This document shows positions 9,001-16,093 of a DNA stretch of 19,870 nt, piece after piece. This DNA comes from Ruminococcaceae bacterium UBA5891 (lineage in GTDB: Bacteria; Bacillota; Clostridia; Oscillospirales; Acutalibacteraceae). The stretch is taken from assembly GCA_002431945.1 (NCBI GenBank), contig DJET01000055.1, forward strand, positions 1-19,870. Reading direction: 5' to 3'. Both the position numbers and the translations under genes were made by a program. Numbering within the stretch: the first letter of the stretch is position 1; every line of letters starts with the position of its first letter. The notes below the pieces were generated by a model. That model did not search any database. It worked only from the letters and a program-made list of their open reading frames with translations, and had not been told where the DNA came from.

Positions 9001-9942
9001 GCCTACCGTATAAGCCGAGGCACCGCATTGGTTTAATACGGCAGGCAGGCGCGCGGCAATTTCCGCCGTGCTTTGCGACCCTACCGCCAAAATATTTAAT
9101 GTTCGGTCTTCGCTTTCCGAAAGATAGCTCACCGCCGGGGTCAGCCCGACTATATCCGATTGCGAATAATATCCCTCTAAATGGGTTATGCGAACGGTAA
9201 GCTTATCTCCCGTATTAAATGAAAGCACGCCCAAATCCGGAAATTCCGTTATAGTGTCCGCTTGGGTAATTACCGCATATTCCTCTGCAGCGGGCCATAT
9301 TTTATTTCCGTTAAACAGAACAGATACTCCCACCTTATCTGTTTTTCCCGCTTCAAACGAGTAAAACGGGCTGTTTATTGCCCCTGTTATTTTTTCGTTA
9401 TTTGCCTCGTATAATACTGCGTTACCGGTTTTCGGAGCGGTAAAATTCATTTCAATAAAGGAGGGACCTCCGGTTTCACCGATCTTCCAATAGCTTGCAA
9501 CCGGTGAAACATATATGCTTTTTTCGGACGGGTCAAGCGTAATGCCGTGCCGATAATCGTAATAGTCTACCTTATTATTCCCGTCCATACCCCTAAGCGA
9601 GCTTATTCCAAACAGACCGTTTTTTTCATATCTGCGGCAATAAAAGCTTTCGGCAGGATAGTCCGCCGGATATTTAATCCCGTAATAGCCCGAAACGCTC
9701 CATACGGTTCCCGACTGATCAAGCTGTTCCCGATCGGTCTTGCCCGACAAAGCGGAAGCAAAGCAATCATAAGAGCTGTATGTTTGCTCCTTTGAAACAA
9801 TATACCGCCCGCCGTCTTCCGATATGATCATCGTATTATCCTCGCTGTCAACCATCGGTAAGGCAAGGGGAGATAATTCGGGTAAAGAGCCAAGCGCCAA
9901 AGCTGCACACAAAAAAGCGGTGACAATTTTTCTGATTTTCAT
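6040..9942 (-). CDS. Giant exported multimodular protein: SGNH-like, internal dockerin, clan GH-A glycosidase
   Basis: This 1300-residue protein has a signal peptide (about 1-28), then a beta-rich module (38-275), a degenerate SGNH-like domain (281-485; Gln290 where a catalytic Ser is expected), a type I dockerin (507-563; loops DANFDGVLDAAD and DINSDGVIEAAD, both well formed), a clan GH-A glycosidase unit (575-1088; Glu771 in LENEPD, Glu869 in TPEIG) and a C-terminal beta module (1090-1298). The glycosidase unit ends in GKVYRIRF, exactly where the two lipoprotein paralogs stop. The terminal beta modules match those of the 803-residue neighbour. An internal dockerin is less common than a C-terminal one. 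It should be a secreted enzyme held by a cohesin scaffold; substrate unknown. The ATG follows GGAGA by seven bases. Confidence 0.8.
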   Translation of the reverse strand: MKIRKIVTAFLCAALALGSLPELSPLALPMVDSEDNTMIISEDGGRYIVSKEQTYSSYDCFASALSGKTDREQLDQSGTVWSVSGYYGIKYPADYPAESFYCRRYEKNGLFGISSLRGMDGNNKVDYYDYRHGITLDPSEKSIYVSPVASYWKIGETGGPSFIEMNFTAPKTGNAVLYEANNEKITGAINSPFYSFEAGKTDKVGVSVLFNGNKIWPAAEEYAVITQADTITEFPDLGVLSFNTGDKLTVRITHLEGYYSQSDIVGLTPAVSYLSESEDRTLNILAVGSQSTAEIAARLPAVLNQCGASAYTVGVLTDENAALSDFAADNTYSYLQYNSSSADSAAVQASFSAALGKAEWDVVVLEGEYILDTQAFNSASAKVAAVCGSGTKTAACFAADVACDPAVSELTDIVLPSGVAISNAGTSYLKAVNYPVFDENGITAVAKTIAAVTWAEALCMWQIDLSLSELPDVPPQLNAPVENAARTALRCRYSLRESKYSESSISNLRGDANFDGVLDAADIENIQQYCQQGNSVTHLKNADINSDGVIEAADTELLRQLLSGAEIPQPQHTGVEAYQDENGKIDISRLTPVTQSETVSENGRNYISFNGKPYFYNAIHWRYNYIKTNPNIDDADIMSIYEEGFRQAKSAGWKSMVQYVYWTDIFDGEKYDFSLIKKFYDLAEKYDMTVQINWFGYDNCGYGGYMPWQTDREKYPKLEVDYQALGLPVELPDLSKDIFINEECEAVTQLMAFLNIYDTDRRTVLIQLENEPDNPEGGNGQWLSQFYNVVNLLDKIGQAVHNSPFKIVTRVNVTANGWNQEIEGLDYNERMSFALSKSGIDLLGIGFYDYGLNDQDEFDEYGNVLHTPEIGIVLQRYIGQAIESLSRGYGLGPYQLKNCSVNSNNSVFLGGVNDWSRSTGQKISAKYIYSDNDYKYGVKVDTSNVSAINHTELYAMQKCINSVSDMLATLPRNRMAGFNTYQDAYRLTGDVKTEIRETKALNGRTVSYTFYNPDIEYGGAGMVLADYDDSYYIFATQDNSHFEFSDRIISAETGAFADGAWVSSGEYTPENGYTVTPKAGKVYRIRFSKEYRAYDYLNKYLTAADGSNEPLYSDKDKIEDNFGLSAPWSVGKLKNAYPANDYIVTDGEKVFRDMQINSGISVPGIASYSTKTSGYVGIGFYNSKLLVNGGLSWEGCNGYTNIIKFTAPESGRVRVCCEGGLTPAYNEPIYAQGNYTVTMNVYLNNEIKQTVTASGNNPGTPEALILNISKGDTVTFEISNTGSTYAYTFVDPTVKYEAYG

Positions 9943-10071
9943 AGCTATTCTCCATTCTGCCGCTGAAACTGCAGTTGAACGGGTTTAAAAATCTCCGGCA
10001 GCGGCCCGCGGAAATTTTATGGGCAGGCTGATATATTTAACGTGATTTTTCACTCTCCTCTCTGTTCCCTG

Positions 10072-11046
10072 TTATCCGAAGGGATAAGCTTTTTTCCTTT
10101 TGTCATACCATGCCTTAGGGTATCGCGGATTCGGGTTGTTAACGGCGGTTTCCGTATCGATCCCGCTTTCTTCGCCGATTCTTTGCCTGCGCGCCATAAT
10201 TACCAAGCGGCAGTTATCAAACACATAATCGCAGGTGGAAAGAGTCAGTACCCTATCGTCGGGCAAAACGTCGACATTCAAATTAAAAATACTGCGCTCC
10301 CTTGCCTCGTCCGCCCAGCTTAGAAAATCACGCTGCTTTGCAAAGTCGCATTTGGTAAAATCGTAAAAATAACCGTTATCGTCTTCGGGCTTTGCGGCGG
10401 CAACCATTACCGCAAAAATTTTATATTGCATTTGGCGTTCCGGTGTTATCAGCGTAATATACGGGTGAGCCTTATAAAAGCTTAGCTTATGGTATTTAAG
10501 AAGCGAGGTAAACATTTGATCGTTGCTCATTGAATGCCCGTATACCGTAAGATTCTGACTGGCGTTTTCACCGCTTACAGTATTTGTGTAATCGAAAAAA
10601 AGCGTACCGAATTCACTTTTTTTCAAATCGAAATTGTGATGCAAATAATAATCGTTATCGGAATATTGGCATATAGGATAATTTACGGACGTATCGGGTA
10701 TAGAAATCCATGCCTTTATATCCGGATTGCGCTCATACAGGGCGGAAAAATCCAATCCGCCGTCCTCGTTTTCCTGCTGCTTTAAGATATTGTTCATTAC
10801 GCTTTGAATTTCGGAATATTTTTTGCGGTTGTTACCGTGCCTGCCTGCAATTATGCCGAGCAGGGTTATACATACTGCGGCGCATATTAACAGCAGGATA
10901 ATTATTGCCTTGCGCACAAGCGAGCCTTTATCGTCGCCGCGGTGCGGAATAATAATTTCATAAAGCCTGCCGCCTATCCTTTTGAAGGGAATTGCCGCGG
11001 GCAGCTTTATAATACTTTTTAAAACGGAGCAAAGCCTTTGTTTCAT
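10072..11046 (-). CDS. Class B sortase
   Basis: This 324-residue membrane protein is a cysteine transpeptidase that cuts a sorting signal and joins surface proteins to the cell wall or to each other. A long cytoplasmic N-terminus (1-43) precedes one membrane helix (about 44-67). The catalytic domain (about 95-290) shows His171 in VYGHSM, Cys272 in LSTCDY and Arg280 in NCRLVIMARR, the standard triad, with the DTSVNYPI segment typical of class B enzymes. A tail with NPNPRYPKAWYD follows, as in other clostridial class B sortases. No protein in the window has an LPXTG-like signal, so its substrate lies elsewhere; a cohesin-bearing scaffold protein is attractive because the next genes encode dockerins. 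It starts 45 bases after the AraC gene, with AAAGGAA upstream. Confidence 0.88.
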   Translation of the reverse strand: MKQRLCSVLKSIIKLPAAIPFKRIGGRLYEIIIPHRGDDKGSLVRKAIIILLLICAAVCITLLGIIAGRHGNNRKKYSEIQSVMNNILKQQENEDGGLDFSALYERNPDIKAWISIPDTSVNYPICQYSDNDYYLHHNFDLKKSEFGTLFFDYTNTVSGENASQNLTVYGHSMSNDQMFTSLLKYHKLSFYKAHPYITLITPERQMQYKIFAVMVAAAKPEDDNGYFYDFTKCDFAKQRDFLSWADEARERSIFNLNVDVLPDDRVLTLSTCDYVFDNCRLVIMARRQRIGEESGIDTETAVNNPNPRYPKAWYDKRKKAYPFG

Positions 11047-11091
11047 TTAAACGGCAATTCCTTTCTTACGGTTTTATATTTGCGCCATAGC

Positions 11092-12498
11092 CTAATTATC
11101 CAATAAATTCATTCGGCGGTACTGGGCAGTGCTCATTCCGTATTTGTTTTTAAAGCACAGGCAAAAATACGAAACGTCTCTGAACCCTACCGTTCGGCTT
11201 ATTTCCTTTGTTGTATAATTGTTGACCTTAAGTAATTGCGCCGCCTTTTCAAGCCGTACGTTATTCAGATATTTAATAAAGCTTACCTTTTGGCTTTTTT
11301 TGAAAATTCTGCTGATATACGCAGGGGAAAGATACACGCGCTCGGCTATCTTGCCGAGGCTTAGGTCTGTTGCATATTCCCTGTCGATAATTTCAAGCAC
11401 CTTTAAAACAATTCGGTCCTTATCGGTTATCGAATAACTGTCGTGCTTTGATTTTTCCTTGTTGAACAGGCTCACGACCAGCTTGTTTATTTCCTGCCTG
11501 TTGGTGCAGTTGACTATGTTTATAAGATTATCCTGCAGGGTTGTATCGTCAAACGCGGAGCGTAGCATTTCGCAAACCAAAAACTGCATATTTGTTCTTA
11601 AAGAGCTGCTTATTTGTATTTGCTCAAAGAAATCGTTTATAATGCAATTGATCTCTTTTTCATTATCGATGTTGCGTATTTCGTTTCCGGTTATTTGCGC
11701 CCTGCGTATCATATATCCGAACGGCTCAAGCATCTGCATCGTACTGTTGTAATAGGAAATTTCCATATTACTGTTGTTTAATCTGCACCGAACCGCATAT
11801 GCGTTCAGATCCGAAAATACGGTGCTTGCTTCTTCAAACGAAGCTATCCTGTCGCTGAAAAATATACTGACGCGCAAATTATTCTTTTTAAGCCTGTTTA
11901 AAATATCCAGCGATATTTTGTATATATGCTTAAGACCGCATTCCGCAAATGCGTAAACGGCTATGCCGTCCGTAAAGCAATCGGTATTTTCGGGCAGAGC
12001 CTCAATCGGAAACGCCGAAAGAATTTCGGCGGTAACATTAGCCGACGTCAGCGGATATACCGCAAGAAGAATTCTGCCCGTAAAAATATCCTGCGTAAGC
12101 AGACGGTCGTTGCAAATTCTGAGCGCCGAGAGAATATTTCTTGATTCCTTATTTTTATCCGCAAGTATTTTGGAAAAAATTTCGGCAAGCCTTTCTCTAT
12201 TTGAAATTTCCAGCGATATGTATTCGGGACTTTCGGTATGCGGCTCTCCGTTTGAAATAAGCTTATAAAAGCATAAGCTCTTAACCCCTGCCGCAATATT
12301 TGTTAATTTATTGTCGGCTTCCGCCCGTGACATTCCGCTTACATCGGCAAAAACCGCGGAAAACGGCGTATCGCAGGCATAATTGTAAACGTTTTCCCCG
12401 AATGTCATATGCTTTACTATGCATCCGTAATTTAAAGCAACGGATTGAAAAACAGATAAGATATCCCTGTTTTCTGTAAATAAAAGCGCAGAAAACAC
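11092..12498 (-). CDS. AraC-family transcriptional regulator with degenerate receiver-like N-terminus
   Basis: The protein is 468 residues from the GTG start I prefer: AAAGGAGG (12509-12516) lies ten bases upstream, whereas the in-frame ATG at 12570 has no clear ribosome binding site and would add 24 residues unlike the family. The C-terminal part (about 364-463) is an AraC double helix-turn-helix with the usual SLGKIAERVYLSPAYISRIF and ISRTVGFRDVSYFCLCFKN segments. The N-terminal 105 residues look like a worn response-regulator receiver (FTENRDILSVF near the acidic site, AVFADV at the phosphoacceptor strand). The middle is unrecognised. It probably controls the glycan genes around it, sitting between the GH31 and sortase genes. 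No sensor kinase is nearby, so it may not be phosphorylated. Confidence 0.82.
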   Translation of the reverse strand: MFSALLFTENRDILSVFQSVALNYGCIVKHMTFGENVYNYACDTPFSAVFADVSGMSRAEADNKLTNIAAGVKSLCFYKLISNGEPHTESPEYISLEISNRERLAEIFSKILADKNKESRNILSALRICNDRLLTQDIFTGRILLAVYPLTSANVTAEILSAFPIEALPENTDCFTDGIAVYAFAECGLKHIYKISLDILNRLKKNNLRVSIFFSDRIASFEEASTVFSDLNAYAVRCRLNNSNMEISYYNSTMQMLEPFGYMIRRAQITGNEIRNIDNEKEINCIINDFFEQIQISSSLRTNMQFLVCEMLRSAFDDTTLQDNLINIVNCTNRQEINKLVVSLFNKEKSKHDSYSITDKDRIVLKVLEIIDREYATDLSLGKIAERVYLSPAYISRIFKKSQKVSFIKYLNNVRLEKAAQLLKVNNYTTKEISRTVGFRDVSYFCLCFKNKYGMSTAQYRRMNLLDN

Positions 12499-12516
12499 AG
12501 CTACTATTCCTCCTTT
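12499..12516 (-). promoter_or_regulatory. Ribosome binding site fixing a GTG start for the AraC gene
   Basis: AAAGGAGG at 12509-12516 (minus strand) is followed by a ten-base spacer and GTG at 12498-12496, giving VFSALLFTENRD as the first residues after the start. The site lies inside the longer reading frame that begins at 12570, so it argues for the shorter protein. Confidence 0.75.
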
Positions 12517-12615
12517 AAAGTGTGCGGGATCAATAAGTATAAGCCGTTTTGCGGCGGCGGGAAAAAGCATAATATTCCGCTCTCCCGTGCGCCGAAAAAA
12601 CGCCTGCTTACTGTT

Positions 12616-14151
12616 TTAATTATCGCGGATGAAATAAGGCAGCCTTTCAATCGGGGCATCTATTTCAATTGTTTGCGGTCCTTCATAAGCTCTTCCGTTT
12701 GAATCAAGCCATTTCCCCTTCGGGAAAACAACGCTGCGCTTTAAAGCGCCCTTTGTTATAACCGGCGCTACCAAAATATCGTCGCCCAGCATATACTGAT
12801 CGTTTATATTTTCATAACCGTTCCCCGGATACGCATATTCCATAAAGCGCATAATCGGTTCGCCGCTTTTAAGCGATTTATCAACCTCTTTTATAATATA
12901 ATCGGAAAATTTGCAGTGAAGGTTCATCGAGTCCAAAACGATCTGCTGGCTCTTTTTCGAGAGAACACGCCACGGCGCTATTGAAAACTGCATCATCGGG
13001 AACAGGCTTGAGCATTGCGCCATTCTTATAAACAATTCCTCGTCTAACTTAAAATTAGGATTTATAAAGACCTGATAATCTCCGCCGCCGATCATATCCG
13101 GGCATATAAACGGATATCCGAGCAAACCCGCAACCAAGCTGTCCGGAACAAGGTCTGCAAGACCGTATTTATCCCATTTATGGTGCTTGTCGCACAGGCG
13201 CTGTACGGTGCTTTTTCCGCCGCGGTTATACGTATCCTTAAACTCATGGTAAACAAATCTGCAGCCAAACTCGTTCCATGCGTAATTACGCGCCTGCGGC
13301 GTAACCGTATCGTCAACGCTGCCGTTAACGCAGCACTGATATTCGTCAACAGAGCCCCCGTCGAATTTAAAGCCGTCTATCCCGTAATTTTCAACCAATT
13401 TTTTCAGCTGATTATCCAAATACTCATAATCGGCGGGATTGCAGAAATCAAGCATTGCGCTGTAACCGTTCCACCAGCTCATAATTGCTATCGAGCCGTC
13501 CTTGCAGCGCAAGCAATGCTTAGCCTCCTTATCGGCAATAAGCTCGCGGTATGCGTTGCAGTCGGGCGAAAGAAAGGGAACCACCCAAAGCATAACCTTA
13601 AAGCCCATACCGTGCAGCTCGTCAACCATTGCTTTTGCATTCGGGAATTTTCCGGTATCAAAGCTCCACATACCGTAATCCTGCTGCCAGCCCTCGTCAA
13701 TTATTAAATTGCCGGGCTTGTAGCCTCTTTCCACCAATGCGCGCGCATATCTGAGAACGTCCTCCTGATTTTGGTCGTACATAAGCTCGATCCAGGTATT
13801 ATACTGGGCGGTTTCAAAAAAGGATTTCGGAATATCGGCGCCCTCAAACGGGAAATGCTTTTTCATTGCGGCAAGATAAGCGCTGCGCAGACTGCTCCCG
13901 TTTGCTTCAACTACGACGTTATCGGTATCAAACCAAAAGCAGCCGTTTTTAATTTCAACACAGCACGGCTCGTTGCTCCATATATATCTTCCTTTATTTG
14001 AAAGAAACAGCGGGGCTGTCTGATTAGACGTTTCAAATCTGTATCTTCTAAAATCCAAAACCGCGTTTGTGTTTTCATTGTACGGCATTGTCAGCGCACG
14101 GCATACGGCGCCGCCCCACCAAACCTCATTTTCTAAAAAAGCTACTTTCAA
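12616..14151 (-). CDS. GH31 glycosidase, MYORG-like subgroup (possible alpha-galactosidase)
   Basis: This 511-residue protein without a signal peptide is a retaining alpha-glycosidase, probably cytoplasmic. The short N-terminal beta region (1-110) leads to a TIM barrel with QYNTWIELMYDQNQ, IIDEGWQQDYGMWSFD-type, and GIDGFKFDGGS segments. Asp264 in KFDGG is the likely nucleophile and Asp321 in RLCDKHHKW the likely acid/base; their 57-residue spacing matches what I recall for human MYORG, an alpha-galactosidase. LLGYPFICPDMIGGGDY and a C-terminal beta domain (about 430-511) are also typical. Substrate is inferred only from the subgroup. Translation starts at TTG (14151), eight bases after AAGGAG, and that site overlaps the stop codon of the upstream gene, so the two are probably translationally coupled. 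Confidence 0.82.
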   Translation of the reverse strand: MKVAFLENEVWWGGAVCRALTMPYNENTNAVLDFRRYRFETSNQTAPLFLSNKGRYIWSNEPCCVEIKNGCFWFDTDNVVVEANGSSLRSAYLAAMKKHFPFEGADIPKSFFETAQYNTWIELMYDQNQEDVLRYARALVERGYKPGNLIIDEGWQQDYGMWSFDTGKFPNAKAMVDELHGMGFKVMLWVVPFLSPDCNAYRELIADKEAKHCLRCKDGSIAIMSWWNGYSAMLDFCNPADYEYLDNQLKKLVENYGIDGFKFDGGSVDEYQCCVNGSVDDTVTPQARNYAWNEFGCRFVYHEFKDTYNRGGKSTVQRLCDKHHKWDKYGLADLVPDSLVAGLLGYPFICPDMIGGGDYQVFINPNFKLDEELFIRMAQCSSLFPMMQFSIAPWRVLSKKSQQIVLDSMNLHCKFSDYIIKEVDKSLKSGEPIMRFMEYAYPGNGYENINDQYMLGDDILVAPVITKGALKRSVVFPKGKWLDSNGRAYEGPQTIEIDAPIERLPYFIRDN

Positions 14152-14167
14152 AATAATTTCTCCTTCA
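14152..14167 (-). promoter_or_regulatory. Ribosome binding site overlapping the upstream stop codon; TTG start for GH31
   Basis: AAGGAG at 14160-14165 lies within and just past the TGA stop (14165-14167) of the DUF4091 gene and eight bases before the TTG at 14151. This overlap supports coupled translation of the two genes and the uncommon start codon. Confidence 0.7.
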
Positions 14168-15826
14168 TTGCGCTGTTGTTAGCTTGTTTTTTATTGCCTG
14201 ATTTATCTGTTCGCGAAGATTTAAAAGATATGAAGGCTCGCTCGGATATTTTTTAAATGTGATCTCGCCCGATTTTTCAATTAGATTCATTACATAATCA
14301 CGGCCGTACAGCTTTTCGCAAAGCTGAAAAGCGCGGATATCCTGCAGTGCGTCGGAAAAAACTATATGCCTGAGCGACTCGTAAGCGGTTCCGTCCGGCG
14401 CAGGATAAACTATAAAGGAATCGCCTGCCGGCGCAAAGTAATCGCTTGCGGTCAGCAGATAGGGGTTTACAAGCCCGTATGAGCATTTTGAAAAATAAAA
14501 ATTGTAGCCCCAGTGCAAAAATCCCTTTATGTTATACTTGTAAAGCTGTGTTCCTATAATTCTGTTTCTCGCCGACGACATGGCAATAAAGCAATTGGAA
14601 ACGTCTACCGCCTGCCAGCCGCAGTAATATGTCCAAAGCCCCGGCACGTTATTGTTTATAAACTGCATCATACAGTCGGTTTGCGGAATCGGAATATCGG
14701 CTATGCCCTCTTCAACAAATTCATAATCCGACAAAGCGTCGATAATGGGATAGCCGCCCAGCAGATCCGCCACTACCTTCCTTGCCGCTTTATATGTTTC
14801 AAGCTCGTCTAAATGCGGCTCGTCGGAAATATGGAAATAGCAGCGCTTATCAGCATTGTTTTTCGACTTTAAATAATCAAGCAGCTTAGGTATAAGCGAT
14901 TTTAAAAAGCCGGTGTACTCATCGCTGTCGGCACGGGTATGCGAACCGAAAATCTTACGGTACTCCCCGTCAACATACGCCGCGACCTTACAGGCAAAGC
15001 GCGCTCCCTGGTTTCTGAACAAATGAGATATTTCCAAATATTTTATCCCGACCCTGTCGCACAGATCTATCCACCGACCGAGCTTTGAAAAATCGAACGT
15101 GTACTCTCCGTTGTTTACATATATATCTACAAGCTGAGTCGTCGGGCGTTCCGCGTCCATAGCCGTATCTAAGGCAGGGGTGAACAGCGGCGTTAACACC
15201 ATATTCATACCGCGTTTTACTGCGGTACGCATAAAGTTTTCAATAATCTCCCAGTGTCTTTCGTCAAAGGATTCCGTTCTGTAATACGCCTGCAGGCAAT
15301 CACTGTAAAACCACCGCGTATAAATAAGGCTCTGTTCGGGCAGCTCGGCGTCGATTATTTCAATATCAAATTTCAGCTTTGAGCATACCTCAGCTTTTTC
15401 ATGATCCGTAAATACTATCTCAATAGGATATACGCCGGCAGGCACCTTGCCGCACGGTGATATTTCCACAAAAACAGACTCCAAATTATTTGAAAGCACA
15501 AGCATATTATTAGGATACAGCGGCGTCAGCAAATCGGGGAAAAGTCCCGGTCTTTTTGACAGATAATCGTTATCGTTGCGTATATTATATACGGGCTTTT
15601 TTACCGCAACATGCTGAATTTTATATAATGTTATGTAATCCGAAATCGGGGAATTTACCTTAAGATCGATAAATTTACTCCCGTCGGACAGCATTTTCAT
15701 GGTGTAGCAGATCTGGAACTGATAATTTTCATTTTTCAGCATCGATCCTGACGTAACGGACTGCTTGGTATCCATATTGTCTTCCAGAAAACACTTTTCA
15801 AGAGATGAGATTATTTTTGCACGCAT
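14165..15826 (-). CDS. DUF4091-type glycoside hydrolase-like protein
   Basis: This 553-residue protein has no signal peptide. The N-terminal 160 residues are beta-rich; residues about 165-530 look like a TIM barrel of the DUF4091 type, with the hallmark HISDEP (332-337, Asp335 and Glu336 candidate catalytic acids), then an IKGFLHWGYNFYF strand, a YPAPDGTAYESLR segment and an LQDIRAFQLCEKL helix. Members are often found in polysaccharide-utilisation loci; their reactions were mostly unassigned as far as I know. The ATG at 15826 follows AGGGGG at seven to eight bases. It is the first gene of the leftward series, behind a strong promoter at 15880-15908, and its stop overlaps the ribosome binding site of the GH31 gene, suggesting that both act on the same intracellular oligosaccharides. 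Confidence 0.78.
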   Translation of the reverse strand: MRAKIISSLEKCFLEDNMDTKQSVTSGSMLKNENYQFQICYTMKMLSDGSKFIDLKVNSPISDYITLYKIQHVAVKKPVYNIRNDNDYLSKRPGLFPDLLTPLYPNNMLVLSNNLESVFVEISPCGKVPAGVYPIEIVFTDHEKAEVCSKLKFDIEIIDAELPEQSLIYTRWFYSDCLQAYYRTESFDERHWEIIENFMRTAVKRGMNMVLTPLFTPALDTAMDAERPTTQLVDIYVNNGEYTFDFSKLGRWIDLCDRVGIKYLEISHLFRNQGARFACKVAAYVDGEYRKIFGSHTRADSDEYTGFLKSLIPKLLDYLKSKNNADKRCYFHISDEPHLDELETYKAARKVVADLLGGYPIIDALSDYEFVEEGIADIPIPQTDCMMQFINNNVPGLWTYYCGWQAVDVSNCFIAMSSARNRIIGTQLYKYNIKGFLHWGYNFYFSKCSYGLVNPYLLTASDYFAPAGDSFIVYPAPDGTAYESLRHIVFSDALQDIRAFQLCEKLYGRDYVMNLIEKSGEITFKKYPSEPSYLLNLREQINQAIKNKLTTAQ

Positions 15827-15871
15827 GTTTATACCCCCTGCACACTGATTTTTTACAAATAATGTAATGCG

Positions 15872-15881
15872 ATGTGCACAT
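15872..15881. promoter_or_regulatory. Palindrome at the leftward transcription start, candidate operator
   Basis: ATGTGCACAT is a perfect ten-base palindrome touching the -10 box of the leftward promoter; outer arms TAATG and CATTA (15864-15882) extend partial symmetry. A repressor bound here would block the start of the leftward operon. Confidence 0.35.
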
Positions 15882-15908
15882 TATACCGATTAAGAAATTG
15901 CCAATCAA
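15880..15908 (-). promoter_or_regulatory. Promoter of the leftward operon
   Basis: On the minus strand TTGATT (15903-15908) and a consensus TATAAT (15880-15885) are 17 bases apart. It would start transcription about 45-50 bases before the ATG of the DUF4091 gene at 15826 and is back to back with the rightward promoter at 16009-16036. Confidence 0.65.
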
Positions 15909-16005
15909 TAAATTTCAACAACTTGGACAAAAACTTTATATTTTTACTAAAAATTAACATCGTACATCTTAAAACGAAATTGCGCCGCCGTATTTATTTT
16001 TTTAA

Positions 16006-16018
16006 CGCTTGACAAGCG
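16006..16018. promoter_or_regulatory. Palindrome over the -35 box, candidate operator
   Basis: CGCTTGACAAGCG is a 13-base palindrome (six-base arms around a central A) that covers the -35 box of the rightward promoter. A second overlapping symmetry, TTGAC-N7-GTCAA, spans 16009-16025, and a CAAGCG half-site recurs at 16062-16067. Binding here should repress the rightward gene. The arrangement suits a LacI-type repressor, but no such gene is in the window. Confidence 0.42.
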
Positions 16019-16036
16019 CGGTCAATCGGTTATAAT
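16009..16036 (+). promoter_or_regulatory. Strong promoter of the GH63/GH37-like gene
   Basis: A consensus TTGACA (16009-16014) and consensus TATAAT (16031-16036) are 16 bases apart. Transcription would start near 16043, about 50 bases before the ATG at 16094. Both boxes being perfect implies strong expression unless repressed, in keeping with the palindrome over the -35 box. Confidence 0.75.
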
Positions 16037-16093
16037 ATCCATATATGCCGAAAATTCAGCACAAGCGCTCTTTGCGGAAAGGTATGATTATAA

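Noticed and set aside
9960..10004. Inverted repeat CCGCTG/CAGCGG before the 1300-residue gene
   Set aside because: Six-base arms with a 33-base loop and no T-tract; likely chance in a GC-rich patch, though a leader hairpin cannot be excluded.
12499..12570. N-terminal extension of the AraC protein from an ATG at 12570
   Set aside because: The extra 24 residues have no ribosome binding site, while a strong AAAGGAGG inside this stretch serves the GTG at 12498.
12499..12615. Promoter for the AraC gene in the gap after GH31
   Set aside because: TATTAT- and TATACT-like boxes exist on the minus strand but no -35 box at proper spacing was convincing.
13180..13707. Open frame of 175 codons on the plus strand
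   Set aside because: It is antisense to the catalytic barrel of the GH31 gene, and the protein is low-information and hydrophobic without family motifs.
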